Translations under genes and position numbers: made by a program
Part shown: in pieces, positions 52,571 through 61,742 of the stretch
How positions within the stretch are numbered: the stretch's first letter is position 1
Layout of the letters: every line of letters starts with the position of its first letter
NCBI RefSeq assembly: GCF_042847215.1
Contig: NZ_AP031500.1
Coordinates: forward strand, 4,030,001 to 4,094,000
DNA: 64,000 nucleotides
Origin: Gilvimarinus japonicus
Lineage (GTDB): Bacteria > Pseudomonadota > Gammaproteobacteria > Pseudomonadales > Cellvibrionaceae
Direction of reading: 5' to 3'
Notes under the pieces: model-generated
Databases searched by the model: none
Told to the model about the DNA's origin: nothing
What the model saw: only the letters and a program-made list of their open reading frames with translations

Positions 52571-53055
52571 GCGGGGGCGAGCGCACCCTGTAGCAAAACA
52601 AGGGTGCGCTGCAATACCGAGGGCGGCACCTCGCGCGCCGCCAGATAATTCTGCACCCGAGGCAGCAGCGGCGCGGCCCGCTCGACGGGCCAGCCTTTAC
52701 TCAGCTCAGCCAACTGTTGAATCTCCCAGCGCTCGGCCGCCAACTCGGCCGCTTTAATCTGCCCGCGACACTGACTTTGCGATTCATCCAGCGGCGCTTG
52801 TGATTTTATCCAGCGGCGCGCTCCCCGCAGTGGTACCACCACTTGCTCATACCACTCGGCGGTTTCTTTAAGCACATTAGCCAAGGTACTGGGCTCGACC
52901 CTTTTGCCGCTGATATCCAGCCAACAGAGGAACAACAAAATCGGGATACGCACACCGTACTCATCCTGCAACTGTAAGCACTGCACCTCAATATCGGGCT
53001 GTTGATAGAGCTCTAGGGCAAAATCCCATAAAGGGCCGGGCAATATATCAGTCAT
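52567..53055 (-). CDS. TIGR02444 family protein
   Basis: A 162-aa cytoplasmic protein. The family pattern is PLWDFALELYQQPDIEVQCLQLQDEYGVRIPILLFLCWLD followed by WYEQVVVPLRGARRWIK. No function is known to me. It is convergent with algP (four-base overlap) and divergent from yheS with 59 bases between the starts. The order algQ-FKBP-algP-this gene-ABC-F ATPase resembles that of Pseudomonas. Confidence 0.85.
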   Translation of the reverse strand: MTDILPGPLWDFALELYQQPDIEVQCLQLQDEYGVRIPILLFLCWLDISGKRVEPSTLANVLKETAEWYEQVVVPLRGARRWIKSQAPLDESQSQCRGQIKAAELAAERWEIQQLAELSKGWPVERAAPLLPRVQNYLAAREVPPSVLQRTLVLLQGALAPA

Positions 53056-53114
53056 TAACGTCTTTCTTCCTGTGGTGATAGGCTTTCACACCGAGCTTAG
53101 ATAGAATGCGCGGC

Positions 53115-55013
53115 ATGATCACACTACAGCAAATCAGTTTACAACGCGGCCCTAAGTTTCTGCTCACGGAAACCGATCTGGCGATCTTTCCGGGACAAAA
53201 AATTGGCCTTATTGGCGCCAATGGCTGCGGCAAGTCGTCGCTGTTTAAATTGCTCTTAGGGCAGTTGAGCGCCGACACCGGCAGCGTATCACTGCCCAGC
53301 GACTGGCGCCTGGCCCATATGGCGCAAGAGGTCTCCGATACCCAACGCACCGCGCTGGAGTATGTGCTTGACGGCGACGAGGCACTGCGCGAGCTAGAAG
53401 CCGAGATCGAGCATGCCGGCGATGACGGCGAAAAGCTGGCACACCTGTTTGGCGCAATGGAGCAAATCGACGCCTACACGGCACCGGCACGGGCCGCGCA
53501 GCTGCTAAGCGGCTTGGGGTTTACCGGCAATGAGTTGGAGCGCCCGGTAAGTGCTTTCTCGGGCGGTTGGCGAATTCGCTTAAACTTGGCCCGCGCCCTG
53601 ATGTGCCCATCCGATTTGCTGTTGCTGGATGAGCCCACCAACCACTTGGATTTGGACGCGACTTTGTGGCTTGAGCAGTGGTTGCAGCGCTACGCTGGCA
53701 CCTTGTTAATTATCTCCCACGACCGCGACTTTTTAGACAATGTGGTCGAGCGCATCGTCAGTATCGAATCGAGCAAACTGGTGGGCTATAGCGGCAACTA
53801 CTCGGCCTACGAGCGTCAGCGCGCCGAGCGTTTGTCCCAGCAACAGGCAGAGTTCACCAAACAGCAAGAGCGCATCGCCCATATCGAAGATTATATTCGC
53901 CGCTTTCGCGCCAAAGCCACCAAAGCCAAACAGGCGCAAAGCCGTATTAAGCAGTTAGAGCGCATGGAAACCATCGCCCCGGCCCATGTGGATTCGCCTT
54001 TTAGCTTTACCTTTACCGCCTCCGAGAAAGTCTCCGATCCGTTAATCGTGTTGCGCGAGATGACCATTGGTTATCCCGAGCGACAAATTTTAGGCGGCGT
54101 AGATATTAACATCGCGCCCGCCACGCGCATCGGTTTGCTCGGCCCCAATGGCGCGGGTAAATCCAGCCTGATTAAAACCCTCGCCGGCACGCTGGCGCCC
54201 CTGACCGGCGAGCGGGTCACCGGTGAGCATTTTAAATTAGGGTATTTTGCCCAGCACCAGCTTGAGGCGCTGGATATGAACGCCTCCCCCGCGCTGCACA
54301 TTCAACGCATTAGCCCCAAAGCCCGCGAGCAAGAGATTCGCAACTTTTTGGGCAGCTTTGATTTTATTGGCGACCGCGCCTTCGAGCCCATCAACCACTT
54401 CTCGGGCGGCGAGAAAGCCCGCTTAGCGCTGGCGCTTATCGCCTGGCAAAAACCCAACGTGTTGCTTCTGGACGAGCCTACCAACCACCTGGATTTAGAA
54501 ATGCGCCAAGCATTGACCATGGCGCTACAAGATTTTGCCGGTGCGGTCATTGTGGTATCGCACGATCGCCATTTGCTGCGCAACACGGTAGACGAATGGT
54601 TGCTGGTTGCCGACGGCACTGTCGAGGAATTTGACGGCGAGCTGGATGATTACTATCGCTGGTTGCTGGAGCGCAAAACCCGCAGCAACAAAACCGACAA
54701 CGAGCCGGCCGAGATTGCCGAGACAAAACCGGCGCAGGATAAAAAAGCGCAACGGCAAGAGGCCGCCGCCAAACGCGAGGCGCGCAAACCACTGGCCAAT
54801 CGCATTAAAAAACTGGAGTCGGAATTAGAAAAGCTGCAAAAGCAAAACACGGCACTGGAAACCGAACTGGCCGACACCAGCCTATACGACGACGAACACA
54901 AAGATCGCTTGCAAGAACTGCTGCAAAAGCAAAGCGACATGCAGCGACAGCTTGATGATTGCGAAGAGCAATGGCTAGAGGCGCAAGCCGAGCTCGAAGA
55001 GTTAGAAGATTAA
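53115..55013 (+). CDS. yheS: ABC-F ATPase (YheS)
   Basis: A 632-aa soluble ABC-F protein with two ATPase domains and no membrane segments. Domain 1 has Walker A GANGCGKSS, signature FSGGWRIRLNLARAL and Walker B LLLDEPTNHLDL; domain 2 has GPNGAGKSS, FSGGEKARLALALI and LLLDEPTNHLDL. The first signature is slightly degenerate (SGGW). Between them is the arm/linker region with the family-typical basic tract, and the C-terminal coiled coil is about 80 residues long. ABC-F proteins act on the ribosome. The ATG at 53115 fits the MITLQQISLQRG start better than one nine bases upstream. Confidence 0.95.
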   Translation: MITLQQISLQRGPKFLLTETDLAIFPGQKIGLIGANGCGKSSLFKLLLGQLSADTGSVSLPSDWRLAHMAQEVSDTQRTALEYVLDGDEALRELEAEIEHAGDDGEKLAHLFGAMEQIDAYTAPARAAQLLSGLGFTGNELERPVSAFSGGWRIRLNLARALMCPSDLLLLDEPTNHLDLDATLWLEQWLQRYAGTLLIISHDRDFLDNVVERIVSIESSKLVGYSGNYSAYERQRAERLSQQQAEFTKQQERIAHIEDYIRRFRAKATKAKQAQSRIKQLERMETIAPAHVDSPFSFTFTASEKVSDPLIVLREMTIGYPERQILGGVDINIAPATRIGLLGPNGAGKSSLIKTLAGTLAPLTGERVTGEHFKLGYFAQHQLEALDMNASPALHIQRISPKAREQEIRNFLGSFDFIGDRAFEPINHFSGGEKARLALALIAWQKPNVLLLDEPTNHLDLEMRQALTMALQDFAGAVIVVSHDRHLLRNTVDEWLLVADGTVEEFDGELDDYYRWLLERKTRSNKTDNEPAEIAETKPAQDKKAQRQEAAAKREARKPLANRIKKLESELEKLQKQNTALETELADTSLYDDEHKDRLQELLQKQSDMQRQLDDCEEQWLEAQAELEELED

Positions 55014-55024
55014 CACCCGCACTG

Positions 55025-55067
55025 CCAGCAATAAAAACGGCGCTCAAAGCGCCGTTTTTATTGCTGG
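55025..55067. terminator. Bidirectional terminator between yheS and the repeat protein
   Basis: A perfect 20-bp stem (55025-55044 with 55048-55067) surrounds a three-base loop; the inner part is AAAAACGGCGCT / AGCGCCGTTTTT. It ends both convergent genes. Confidence 0.95.
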
Positions 55068-55076
55068 CTTTAGCCG

Positions 55077-57278
55077 TTAACGCCGAAACCCACCCCGCGC
55101 TGGCATCGGGCGGGCGGCGGCGCGATTCATACCGCGCTGGCGCGCCTGAAAATCACGATTCAAATTGCTGCGATCAATACTCGGCCTCGTGCTGGGTCGA
55201 TGGTAGTTTCCCGGCAACTGCTGCGGACGGTTGATCGGTTCCTGCCGTTGTATGGTGTCGCGGTTAATGTTTTGGGGCCGTGTTTGCGGCAACGACTCGC
55301 GAATCTCATTAGCGCTGCGATCGGGCTGCCAACTGCCTTTATCCCGCACTTGCCATTGATCACCCACCTTGCGCGCCACATTGCCACTTTTATCGACAAA
55401 CACATTATTGTCGCGACCTTTTGTGAGTTGCGCCGTTTTTAAATTGCGTTTAACGGTTTCGGCGCTGGCGTTGCGCACGCGGTTTTCGGGCCGCTGGTAT
55501 AAATTGCGGTTTAGGTGTCCGGCGGCAACCGTGTTTTTGTTTAAGTTGTTTTTAATATGGGTACGATTGCCAATATTAACGTTGTTACCAATATTAATAT
55601 TGCCGGTGTTAATCACCACCGGTGGGCGATGGTAGCCGCCGCCGTACCAACCACCGCAACAACCCCAGGGCCGGTATGGACCATGCCAACCGCCGCCCCA
55701 ACTGGCACCAAAACTAAAAAAGCCATTGCTCCAACTCACCCCCACGTTCCACCCGGTCCAGGGGTTATACCCCACATGCAAACCCCAGGTAGGCGGGCGC
55801 GGATAATAATAGTGGCCCCAGTAAGGCGGGTAATACCAGCCGGTGCCATACACGGGCACCCCGTAATAGGGAAACGACCACATATAACCTGGCCGATACC
55901 CCACGTAAACCACCTCTGGGGTCGATTCATACACCTCGACATAAGTCGTGTTATACACCGGCGAGCTGGGAGGAATTTTATTAATCTCGTCTTCGGGGAT
56001 GGTGTCGGCGACTAGCCAGGGGCCGGTAGGTTTTGCCGCCACAAACCAGACAGCGTTATCGACCGCGTAGTACTTGTTATCGATCTTCAGTACTTGGGCG
56101 CCGGTATTAACGGCATAAGCCACTTCAGTTCCTTTGATGTCCTCAAAGGTTGGGGGGCCGTCGTAGGTTACCTCAAGGGTGGCTTCGCTGCGTTTTACTG
56201 CGGTCGTCTGCGGTATTTGCGCATCCAGTAAAGCATCGTCAGCTTCTTCTGTACCGGCTACCGAGACCCGTAAGCCACCAATATCCGAGGCCGGCGGAAT
56301 ATCACTAAAGCTGCTCGGCAACCGGTCGGCGCGAACAAACTGCCAGGGGCCGTCTTGATCTTTGGCGCGATACCAGCGACCAGACAACAACAGATACATC
56401 TGGCCGCCTTCGATATCGCGCAACCAAGGGGTTTCGGTATTTTCGACGTACAATAATTTTCCCCCAGCCAGACTCTTCCAGTTAGGCTTGCCCTGAGTGG
56501 CAATCAGCTCGGTCGGCTCAGTGGCGACCACCACTGCGGGGGGATGGGCATCGGCGGGGGTGTCAGTTTCGGGCTCGGGTAACATGGCCACTAAATCAGC
56601 CGGTGGACTGTTCGTGGTTTGCCAAGGACCAAGCGCCGATTTCGCGCTGTACCAAAAGTTACCACTGCTGAGATAAAAGCGATTTTGCGACTTGTTGTGA
56701 ACCACCAAAAACGGGGTGTTTAACGCGCGCTCGTAGGGGCTGTCCTCTACCGCCGAAAAATTCGGTTTGCCGTCATACAACAGCAGTACCGCCAGCTCAT
56801 CGGCAAACCTAATCTCGGGCGCTTCGTTTTTCAACTCGGCTAAACTCTGCTGTTCTAGCTCGGCGTTTTCTAAACTGGCGGATAAACTCTCTAGGCTAAT
56901 GGTAAAGCCCACCGTGGGGATGGCCGCCTCCACCACTTGGGTAAAGCGCGCCTCATCGGCGGCCTCCGAGTCGGGCCAGCCGACGCGGGTCACGGTAATA
57001 TCGCGCACCAATACCTTGCCCGAATCGCGGTTGGTATCAATTCTGGCATCAAACCAAAAAGCGCCAAACACCGGGTCTTTTTGCCCCTTTAACTCAAGCG
57101 ACATAGCGGCCCGTCCGCGCAACTGATTACCGGTTATTTTTTCGGGTTGCGGTTGATAAACGACAATCAACCCCTCATCGGCCGTTATCTGCTGCGGCCA
57201 CTCAATGGCGTTAGCAGCGCTCGCCAACAAGACAAGCCATACACCCACAACACTCGCTATCCATTTCATCCGTGCCAT
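55077..57278 (-). CDS. Large exported protein with three GPW modules and a Trp/Tyr/Gly-rich segment
   Basis: A 733-aa protein with a signal peptide (residues about 6-24, ending AANA). I start at the ATG at 57278 (GAGGTGGG upstream). Three related modules of about 65 residues lie at about 171-234, 264-328 and 375-438, each with a P-x-[FW] opening, a short [FY]YL-type strand, W[YF]-x-A-[KA] and a closing GPW (217-219, 310-312, 419-421). Then follow a Pro/Tyr/Trp/Gly-rich stretch (about 463-550), an Asn/Ile repeat (VINTGNINIGNNVNIGNR, 555-572) and an Arg/Asn/Gln-rich tail. I recognise no family; a surface or matrix protein is plausible. Confidence 0.75.
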   Translation of the reverse strand: MARMKWIASVVGVWLVLLASAANAIEWPQQITADEGLIVVYQPQPEKITGNQLRGRAAMSLELKGQKDPVFGAFWFDARIDTNRDSGKVLVRDITVTRVGWPDSEAADEARFTQVVEAAIPTVGFTISLESLSASLENAELEQQSLAELKNEAPEIRFADELAVLLLYDGKPNFSAVEDSPYERALNTPFLVVHNKSQNRFYLSSGNFWYSAKSALGPWQTTNSPPADLVAMLPEPETDTPADAHPPAVVVATEPTELIATQGKPNWKSLAGGKLLYVENTETPWLRDIEGGQMYLLLSGRWYRAKDQDGPWQFVRADRLPSSFSDIPPASDIGGLRVSVAGTEEADDALLDAQIPQTTAVKRSEATLEVTYDGPPTFEDIKGTEVAYAVNTGAQVLKIDNKYYAVDNAVWFVAAKPTGPWLVADTIPEDEINKIPPSSPVYNTTYVEVYESTPEVVYVGYRPGYMWSFPYYGVPVYGTGWYYPPYWGHYYYPRPPTWGLHVGYNPWTGWNVGVSWSNGFFSFGASWGGGWHGPYRPWGCCGGWYGGGYHRPPVVINTGNINIGNNVNIGNRTHIKNNLNKNTVAAGHLNRNLYQRPENRVRNASAETVKRNLKTAQLTKGRDNNVFVDKSGNVARKVGDQWQVRDKGSWQPDRSANEIRESLPQTRPQNINRDTIQRQEPINRPQQLPGNYHRPSTRPSIDRSNLNRDFQARQRGMNRAAARPMPARGGFRR

Positions 57279-57361
57279 AACCCACCTCAGTGAAGCAATG
57301 CTTTTGCTGAGTTTAGCAGCTAACCGACACTCTAACCCCAAGCCTATCAACTAAGATGCAT

Positions 57362-57388
57362 TACAGAATTTAAGGTCAAGGCCGATAA
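57362..57388 (+). promoter_or_regulatory. Candidate sigma-28 (FliA) promoter of the chemoreceptor
   Basis: TACAGAAT-N11-GCCGATAA: the minus-10 box is perfect and the spacing is exact, 119 bases upstream of the chemoreceptor ATG. Confidence 0.6.
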
Positions 57389-57506
57389 CCTAAAATCGTC
57401 TGCGTATTTTGCGCCAAATGGCGAGCTTAGCTGACACTTCTGTTGGCACGAAAAACGTTAACGGCCTACCAAACGACCGGACAACTCGAATCAAGTGAGA
57501 CACTTT

Positions 57507-59132
57507 ATGAAATGGTTAACCCGCAGTATGCAAACCCGCCTCGTTGCGGTGGTTGCGTTGGGCATTGCCGGACTGTTGCTGGCTGCCGAAGTGGCGATTG
57601 CGATGCTCAACACCCAGCTCACAAACTACAATCAGTTAATTGAGCGCAATATTGCCTATGAGCGCAGTATCTCCACGATGAATTTCGCCTTTAAGGTGCA
57701 GGTTCAGGAGTGGAAAAATGTGCTATTGCGCGGCACCGATCCCGTCCAACGCGACAAATACTGGAGCCGCTTTGTTGACGCCCAGAGCGATATTCAAAAT
57801 ACTGGCAAAGCTCTAACCCAAGAACTGCCAGATGCCAATTCGCGCGAGCTGTTAAACCAGTTTCTTTTGGTCCATGCCAAGGCATTCAATAATTATCAAC
57901 AAGGCTTTGAGCGCTTTGCCGCTAGCGGTTACAACCCGGCGGTAGGCGACCAAGCCGTGGCCGGCATCGATCGTGAGCCGAGCCGTTTGCTGCAAGAGGC
58001 CGCCGACCTTATCGCCAAAGACGTTAAAGTGGCCGCCGCCGCAGTGCGGCACACCAGTCAGCAAGTATCTTTTTGGGCGCAGGTAGTTACCTTTGCGGTC
58101 GCCTTGATTGCGCTTGGCGTGTTGTGGCTATTGCTGCGCTCGTCACTTATTCGCCCTCTGCAGTCGATTATGAGCCACATTAAACATATGGCGAGTGGCG
58201 ACTTCTCACAGCCGTTTCATTTGCAACGCCAAGACGAGCTGGGCCAGTTGGGAGACAACCTGCGCAATATGCAGCAAGAGATGCGCTCGGTGGTAGGCTC
58301 GGTAAAAGCCACCGCCGTGCAGCTCGGCGATGCCTCGGCCAATATCAATCAAACCGCCTCCGATATTGCCCGCCATATTGGCGCAACCGAAAGCTCGACC
58401 GATCAGGTGGCGGCGGCCGTTAACGAAATGTCGTCGACCGTACAAGAAGTGGCCAATAACGCCTCCGGTGCGGCTGAAGCGGCTGGCGCCGCCGATAAAA
58501 GCGCTCGCACAGGGCAGGGCGTCATGGAGCAAACCGTATTGGCCATTAGCCAGCTCTCAACTCAAGTGGGGGAAGTAGGCCAGGCAATGGCACAACTGGA
58601 GACCGAGACAGACAGTATCGGCCGTGTTCTTGGCGTTATCAAAGACATTGCGGAGCAAACGAACTTGCTTGCCCTTAACGCGGCCATTGAAGCGGCGCGA
58701 GCGGGGGATCAAGGCCGGGGCTTTGCCGTGGTCGCCGATGAGGTCCGGGCACTGGCGCAGCGCACTCAGCAATCTACCGCCGAGATCCAAAACATTATCG
58801 AAGCCGTGCAAGCCGGCGCCAGCCGAGCGAGTCACGCGATGGAGACCGGGCAACAGCAAACTGAGCGTACCGTATCACTGGTAGACGAGACCGGACAAGC
58901 CATTCGCGACATCTCAGATGCGATTAACGCCATTGTCGGGATGAACACTCAAATTGCCACCGCTGCCGAAGAACAAAGCTACGCCGCAGAAGAGATCAAT
59001 CAAAATGTGGTTAAGGTGGTCGAGCTGGTACAGCAAGCCCATCAAGCGGCGCAGCATTCGACCCAGACGGCCAACGAGCTGGATACCACGGCGCAAAAAC
59101 TATCGGGGCAAATAGCACATTTTGTGGTTTAA
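57507..59132 (+). CDS. Methyl-accepting chemotaxis protein
   Basis: A 541-aa chemoreceptor. Two membrane helices (about residues 10-35 and 185-207) flank a periplasmic domain of about 150 residues, consistent with a four-helix-bundle sensor. A HAMP region follows (about 207-260), then the signalling hairpin with the hallmark EQTNLLALNAAIEAARAGDQGRGFA. The C-terminus has no NWETF-type CheR tether. An in-frame GTG (57495) is a second start possibility. Ligand is unknown. A sigma-28 promoter match lies upstream. Confidence 0.93.
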   Translation: MKWLTRSMQTRLVAVVALGIAGLLLAAEVAIAMLNTQLTNYNQLIERNIAYERSISTMNFAFKVQVQEWKNVLLRGTDPVQRDKYWSRFVDAQSDIQNTGKALTQELPDANSRELLNQFLLVHAKAFNNYQQGFERFAASGYNPAVGDQAVAGIDREPSRLLQEAADLIAKDVKVAAAAVRHTSQQVSFWAQVVTFAVALIALGVLWLLLRSSLIRPLQSIMSHIKHMASGDFSQPFHLQRQDELGQLGDNLRNMQQEMRSVVGSVKATAVQLGDASANINQTASDIARHIGATESSTDQVAAAVNEMSSTVQEVANNASGAAEAAGAADKSARTGQGVMEQTVLAISQLSTQVGEVGQAMAQLETETDSIGRVLGVIKDIAEQTNLLALNAAIEAARAGDQGRGFAVVADEVRALAQRTQQSTAEIQNIIEAVQAGASRASHAMETGQQQTERTVSLVDETGQAIRDISDAINAIVGMNTQIATAAEEQSYAAEEINQNVVKVVELVQQAHQAAQHSTQTANELDTTAQKLSGQIAHFVV

Positions 59133-59304
59133 GCGCCCAGGTTAGATTGCCTTTACAACGGGCTAGAGTGCACTTACACCTAGCCCTAAAACAGAGAAAC
59201 ACACCGCTACTCTCACCGGCGCCGACTATCGCACCGGCCAGTAAACGCGATGGATGCAACCGCTTTAGCGCAAACCTAAAAACATTGGGGGTTATCGTGT
59301 AAAG

Positions 59305-59320
59305 CGTGAAATAATTCACG
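59305..59320. repeat. Inverted repeat CGTGAA-ATAA-TTCACG
   Basis: Six-base perfect arms around a four-base spacer, 80 bases upstream of the small membrane protein gene. It may be an operator or a small hairpin. Confidence 0.4.
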
Positions 59321-59399
59321 TTGAAAAACTGGGTGGCATTAAAAAAACCGCTACACTCTTCGCACACAAGCGCCATACTAATCGCGCTAAGAAGTGCCC

Positions 59400-59678
59400 A
59401 TGGAACTTTATCTCGCCAGTGTGGTGATGCTACTCACCATCGCCGCCGCCGTTTACACCCAGGCGCAACTCGCAAAACATATCAGCAATAGCGCTCAACG
59501 TTGGGTGGTACGTACTAGCCTAATCGCTATTGGTATTGGGTTTGCCTGGGTGAGCAATAGCACCTATCAACCTAGCGGCGCACTCCAGTTCATCGTGTGT
59601 ATTACAGCGTTCTGCATCACCCACGTGCCTTCTGCTTGTATTTTATATTTAAAGCGCAAGCGGGCAGCCCAGCGTTAA
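59400..59678 (+). CDS. Small membrane protein (hypothetical)
   Basis: A 92-aa protein with three predicted membrane helices (about residues 3-22, 37-54 and 62-82), interrupted by a short polar loop and ending in a basic LKRKRAAQR tail. The ATG at 59400 is preferred to an in-frame GTG at 59394. I do not recognise a family. It is monocistronic, 267 bases after the chemoreceptor gene. Confidence 0.55.
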   Translation: MELYLASVVMLLTIAAAVYTQAQLAKHISNSAQRWVVRTSLIAIGIGFAWVSNSTYQPSGALQFIVCITAFCITHVPSACILYLKRKRAAQR

Positions 59679-59958
59679 GTGGATAAACTCACTGGGCAAT
59701 ACCTCACCTCATTTGTGCTAGGCATAGCGCATCTATCAACATTTTCTAAAGTGCTTATTGGCCACCATGGCAATCGACAGAACGCCGACTAAGTTGCATT
59801 AGTTAACGCCCAAAAACGCTACAGTACACGGCGAGCGATTAGGTGATTTACAGGTAAGCGGTCAGCACGCCATTAAAGAGCTAAACCATTAGCCAGCGGC
59901 GACAACGTTGCCTCGCAACACAACAATAATGCCCCTCAATCAAACAGGATGATTGCTC

Positions 59959-61563
59959 ATGAATGCACTTAGTAACGTAAAATTACTCGCAAAAATGACA
60001 GCGCTGTCTGCGGCGCTAATAGGGCTCAACGCTCAGGCGGCCGATAAAGTTGTCGGCTATATTCCGTCATACAAAAATATGACGGCGGTGGTGGATTTGG
60101 TGGATCTCAGCCAACTAACCCACATTAACCTGTCGTTTTTAAACCCCAATGCCAACGGCGTGGTTACCGCTGGCGGCGACCCGGTGTGTATGCCAGGTAC
60201 CTTTGGCGGCAATGTCACCGGCTCCGAGCTAAGTTATGTCATCAATAAAGCTCACCAAGCCGGCGTTAAAGTACTGGTGTCGGTGGCCGGCGGCGTGATT
60301 CCCAGCTGCTCCGGCGATTGGCAAACTCTGCTGAGTCCGGCTAACCGCGCCAATACCGTGAATAACCTGCTCAACTTTGTCAGCAGTTACAATTTAGACG
60401 GCTTGGATGTGGATATCGAAGGCGTGGTGTTAACCGCCATCGACAACGCTGGCAACTACACGCCGTTTATCCAGGCGCTGCGCAACGGTTTGCCCAGCGG
60501 CAAGTTGCTTACCTCAGCCACCGCCTCTTACAACGGCGGTATGGTGCCCACCTCGTCACTGCCTTACTTCGATTTCGTCAACATCATGTCCTACGATGCG
60601 GTAGGCCCCAGCTGGGGAGTGTCCGGTAACGAGCACTCAAGTTACGCCCAAGCGCAATCGGACATTGCCACCTGGAAGGCGCGCGGGTTAAGTAAAGACA
60701 AATTAGTACTCGGCGTACCTTTTTACGGTTATGGCTTTGGCGGTTATGCCCCCAGCTATTCAATATCAGACATAGTGGCGCAGTTTGGCGCCGGCGCCGC
60801 GCAACAAGACGTGATTGGCAACTTATGCAATGGTTGCAGCTACATTACCTACAATGGCCTACCCACTATTCGCGCCAAAACCCAGCTGGCTCTGCAAGAG
60901 GGCTCGGGTGTGATGATTTGGGAGCTGTCGCAAGATGCCAGCGGCAGCAACAGCTTACTCAGTGCCATTAACAACGAGATGGACGCGGGCGGCGGCCCGG
61001 GCAACACCGGCGACTGCCCGGCCTGGGTTGAAGGTACCCCCTATGACGTCGGCGACGTGGTGTTGTATCAGGGTGGCTATTACGTCGCCGAGTATGCCAA
61101 TCCGGGCTACATCCCCACAGTCAGCACCTACTTTTGGAATCCAACCACCGCCGCCGCTTGTGGCGGAGAAAACCCCGCGGGCTTTAGCCAAAAAATTGAG
61201 GCGGAGGGGTTCACCAACATGAATGGCGTACAACTTGAAGCCACCAGTGACACCGGTGGCGGCCAGAATATTGGCTGGATTGATAGCGGCGACTGGATGG
61301 CCTACTCGGCGATGAGCGTACCGGCTGCCGGTAACTACCGTGTCGAGTTGCGGGTGGCTAGCCCCAGCGGCGCACAACTGTCGCTGGATTTAAACGGCGG
61401 CCAGACCCAGCTAGGATTAGTGGATATACCCGCGACTGGTGGCTGGCAGAACTGGCAAACCGTCAGCTTAGATGTACCACTGCCCGCTGGGCCTTTTAGT
61501 TTTGGTATCTACGCTCCGGTCGGCGGTTGGAACATTAACTGGTTCAGCCTGACCCAGCTGTAA
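59959..61563 (+). CDS. Secreted GH18 chitinase with CBM5/12 and CBM6
   Basis: A 534-aa endo-acting chitinase. The signal peptide ends NAQA (residue 27). The GH18 domain (about 30-345) contains DGLDVDIEG (148-155 region) with catalytic Glu154. A CBM5/12 module (about 352-402, CPAWVEGTPYDVGDVVLYQGG) and a C-terminal CBM6 (about 405-534, QKIEAEGFTNMNGVQLE) follow. I start at the ATG at 59959 with AGGA nine bases upstream; a TTG at 59953 is less likely. CBM6 modules are uncommon on chitinases and may bind the ends of chains or other glucans. It is a likely type II secretion cargo and partner of the LPMO. Confidence 0.95.
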   Translation: MNALSNVKLLAKMTALSAALIGLNAQAADKVVGYIPSYKNMTAVVDLVDLSQLTHINLSFLNPNANGVVTAGGDPVCMPGTFGGNVTGSELSYVINKAHQAGVKVLVSVAGGVIPSCSGDWQTLLSPANRANTVNNLLNFVSSYNLDGLDVDIEGVVLTAIDNAGNYTPFIQALRNGLPSGKLLTSATASYNGGMVPTSSLPYFDFVNIMSYDAVGPSWGVSGNEHSSYAQAQSDIATWKARGLSKDKLVLGVPFYGYGFGGYAPSYSISDIVAQFGAGAAQQDVIGNLCNGCSYITYNGLPTIRAKTQLALQEGSGVMIWELSQDASGSNSLLSAINNEMDAGGGPGNTGDCPAWVEGTPYDVGDVVLYQGGYYVAEYANPGYIPTVSTYFWNPTTAAACGGENPAGFSQKIEAEGFTNMNGVQLEATSDTGGGQNIGWIDSGDWMAYSAMSVPAAGNYRVELRVASPSGAQLSLDLNGGQTQLGLVDIPATGGWQNWQTVSLDVPLPAGPFSFGIYAPVGGWNINWFSLTQL

Positions 61564-61572
61564 AACCATACA

Positions 61573-61601
61573 CCAGCCTCGGGCGCAACGCCTGAGGCTG
61601 G
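61573..61601 (+). terminator. Hairpin after the chitinase gene
   Basis: CCAGCCTCGGGCG pairs with CGCCTGAGGCTGG (one G-U) across a three-base loop, ten bases after the stop. No T-run follows, so it is a terminator-like or stabilising hairpin. Confidence 0.6.
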
Positions 61602-61742
61602 CATAGCCTCGACGCCTCATCGCTTAATAGCAGCTAATTTTGCACTCAGCACGCACCTGCTGCGCTAGGCAGCGTCTCAACAAACTTGCTATGATCAGCT
61701 AATAAATGCGCCATCGGCGTCCACCTAAAAATCAACCTAGCC

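Noticed and set aside
52581..52609. GCGCACCCT / AGGGTGCGC hairpin after algP
   Set aside because: It lies inside the coding region of the convergent TIGR02444 gene and lacks a T-run, so I do not call it a terminator.
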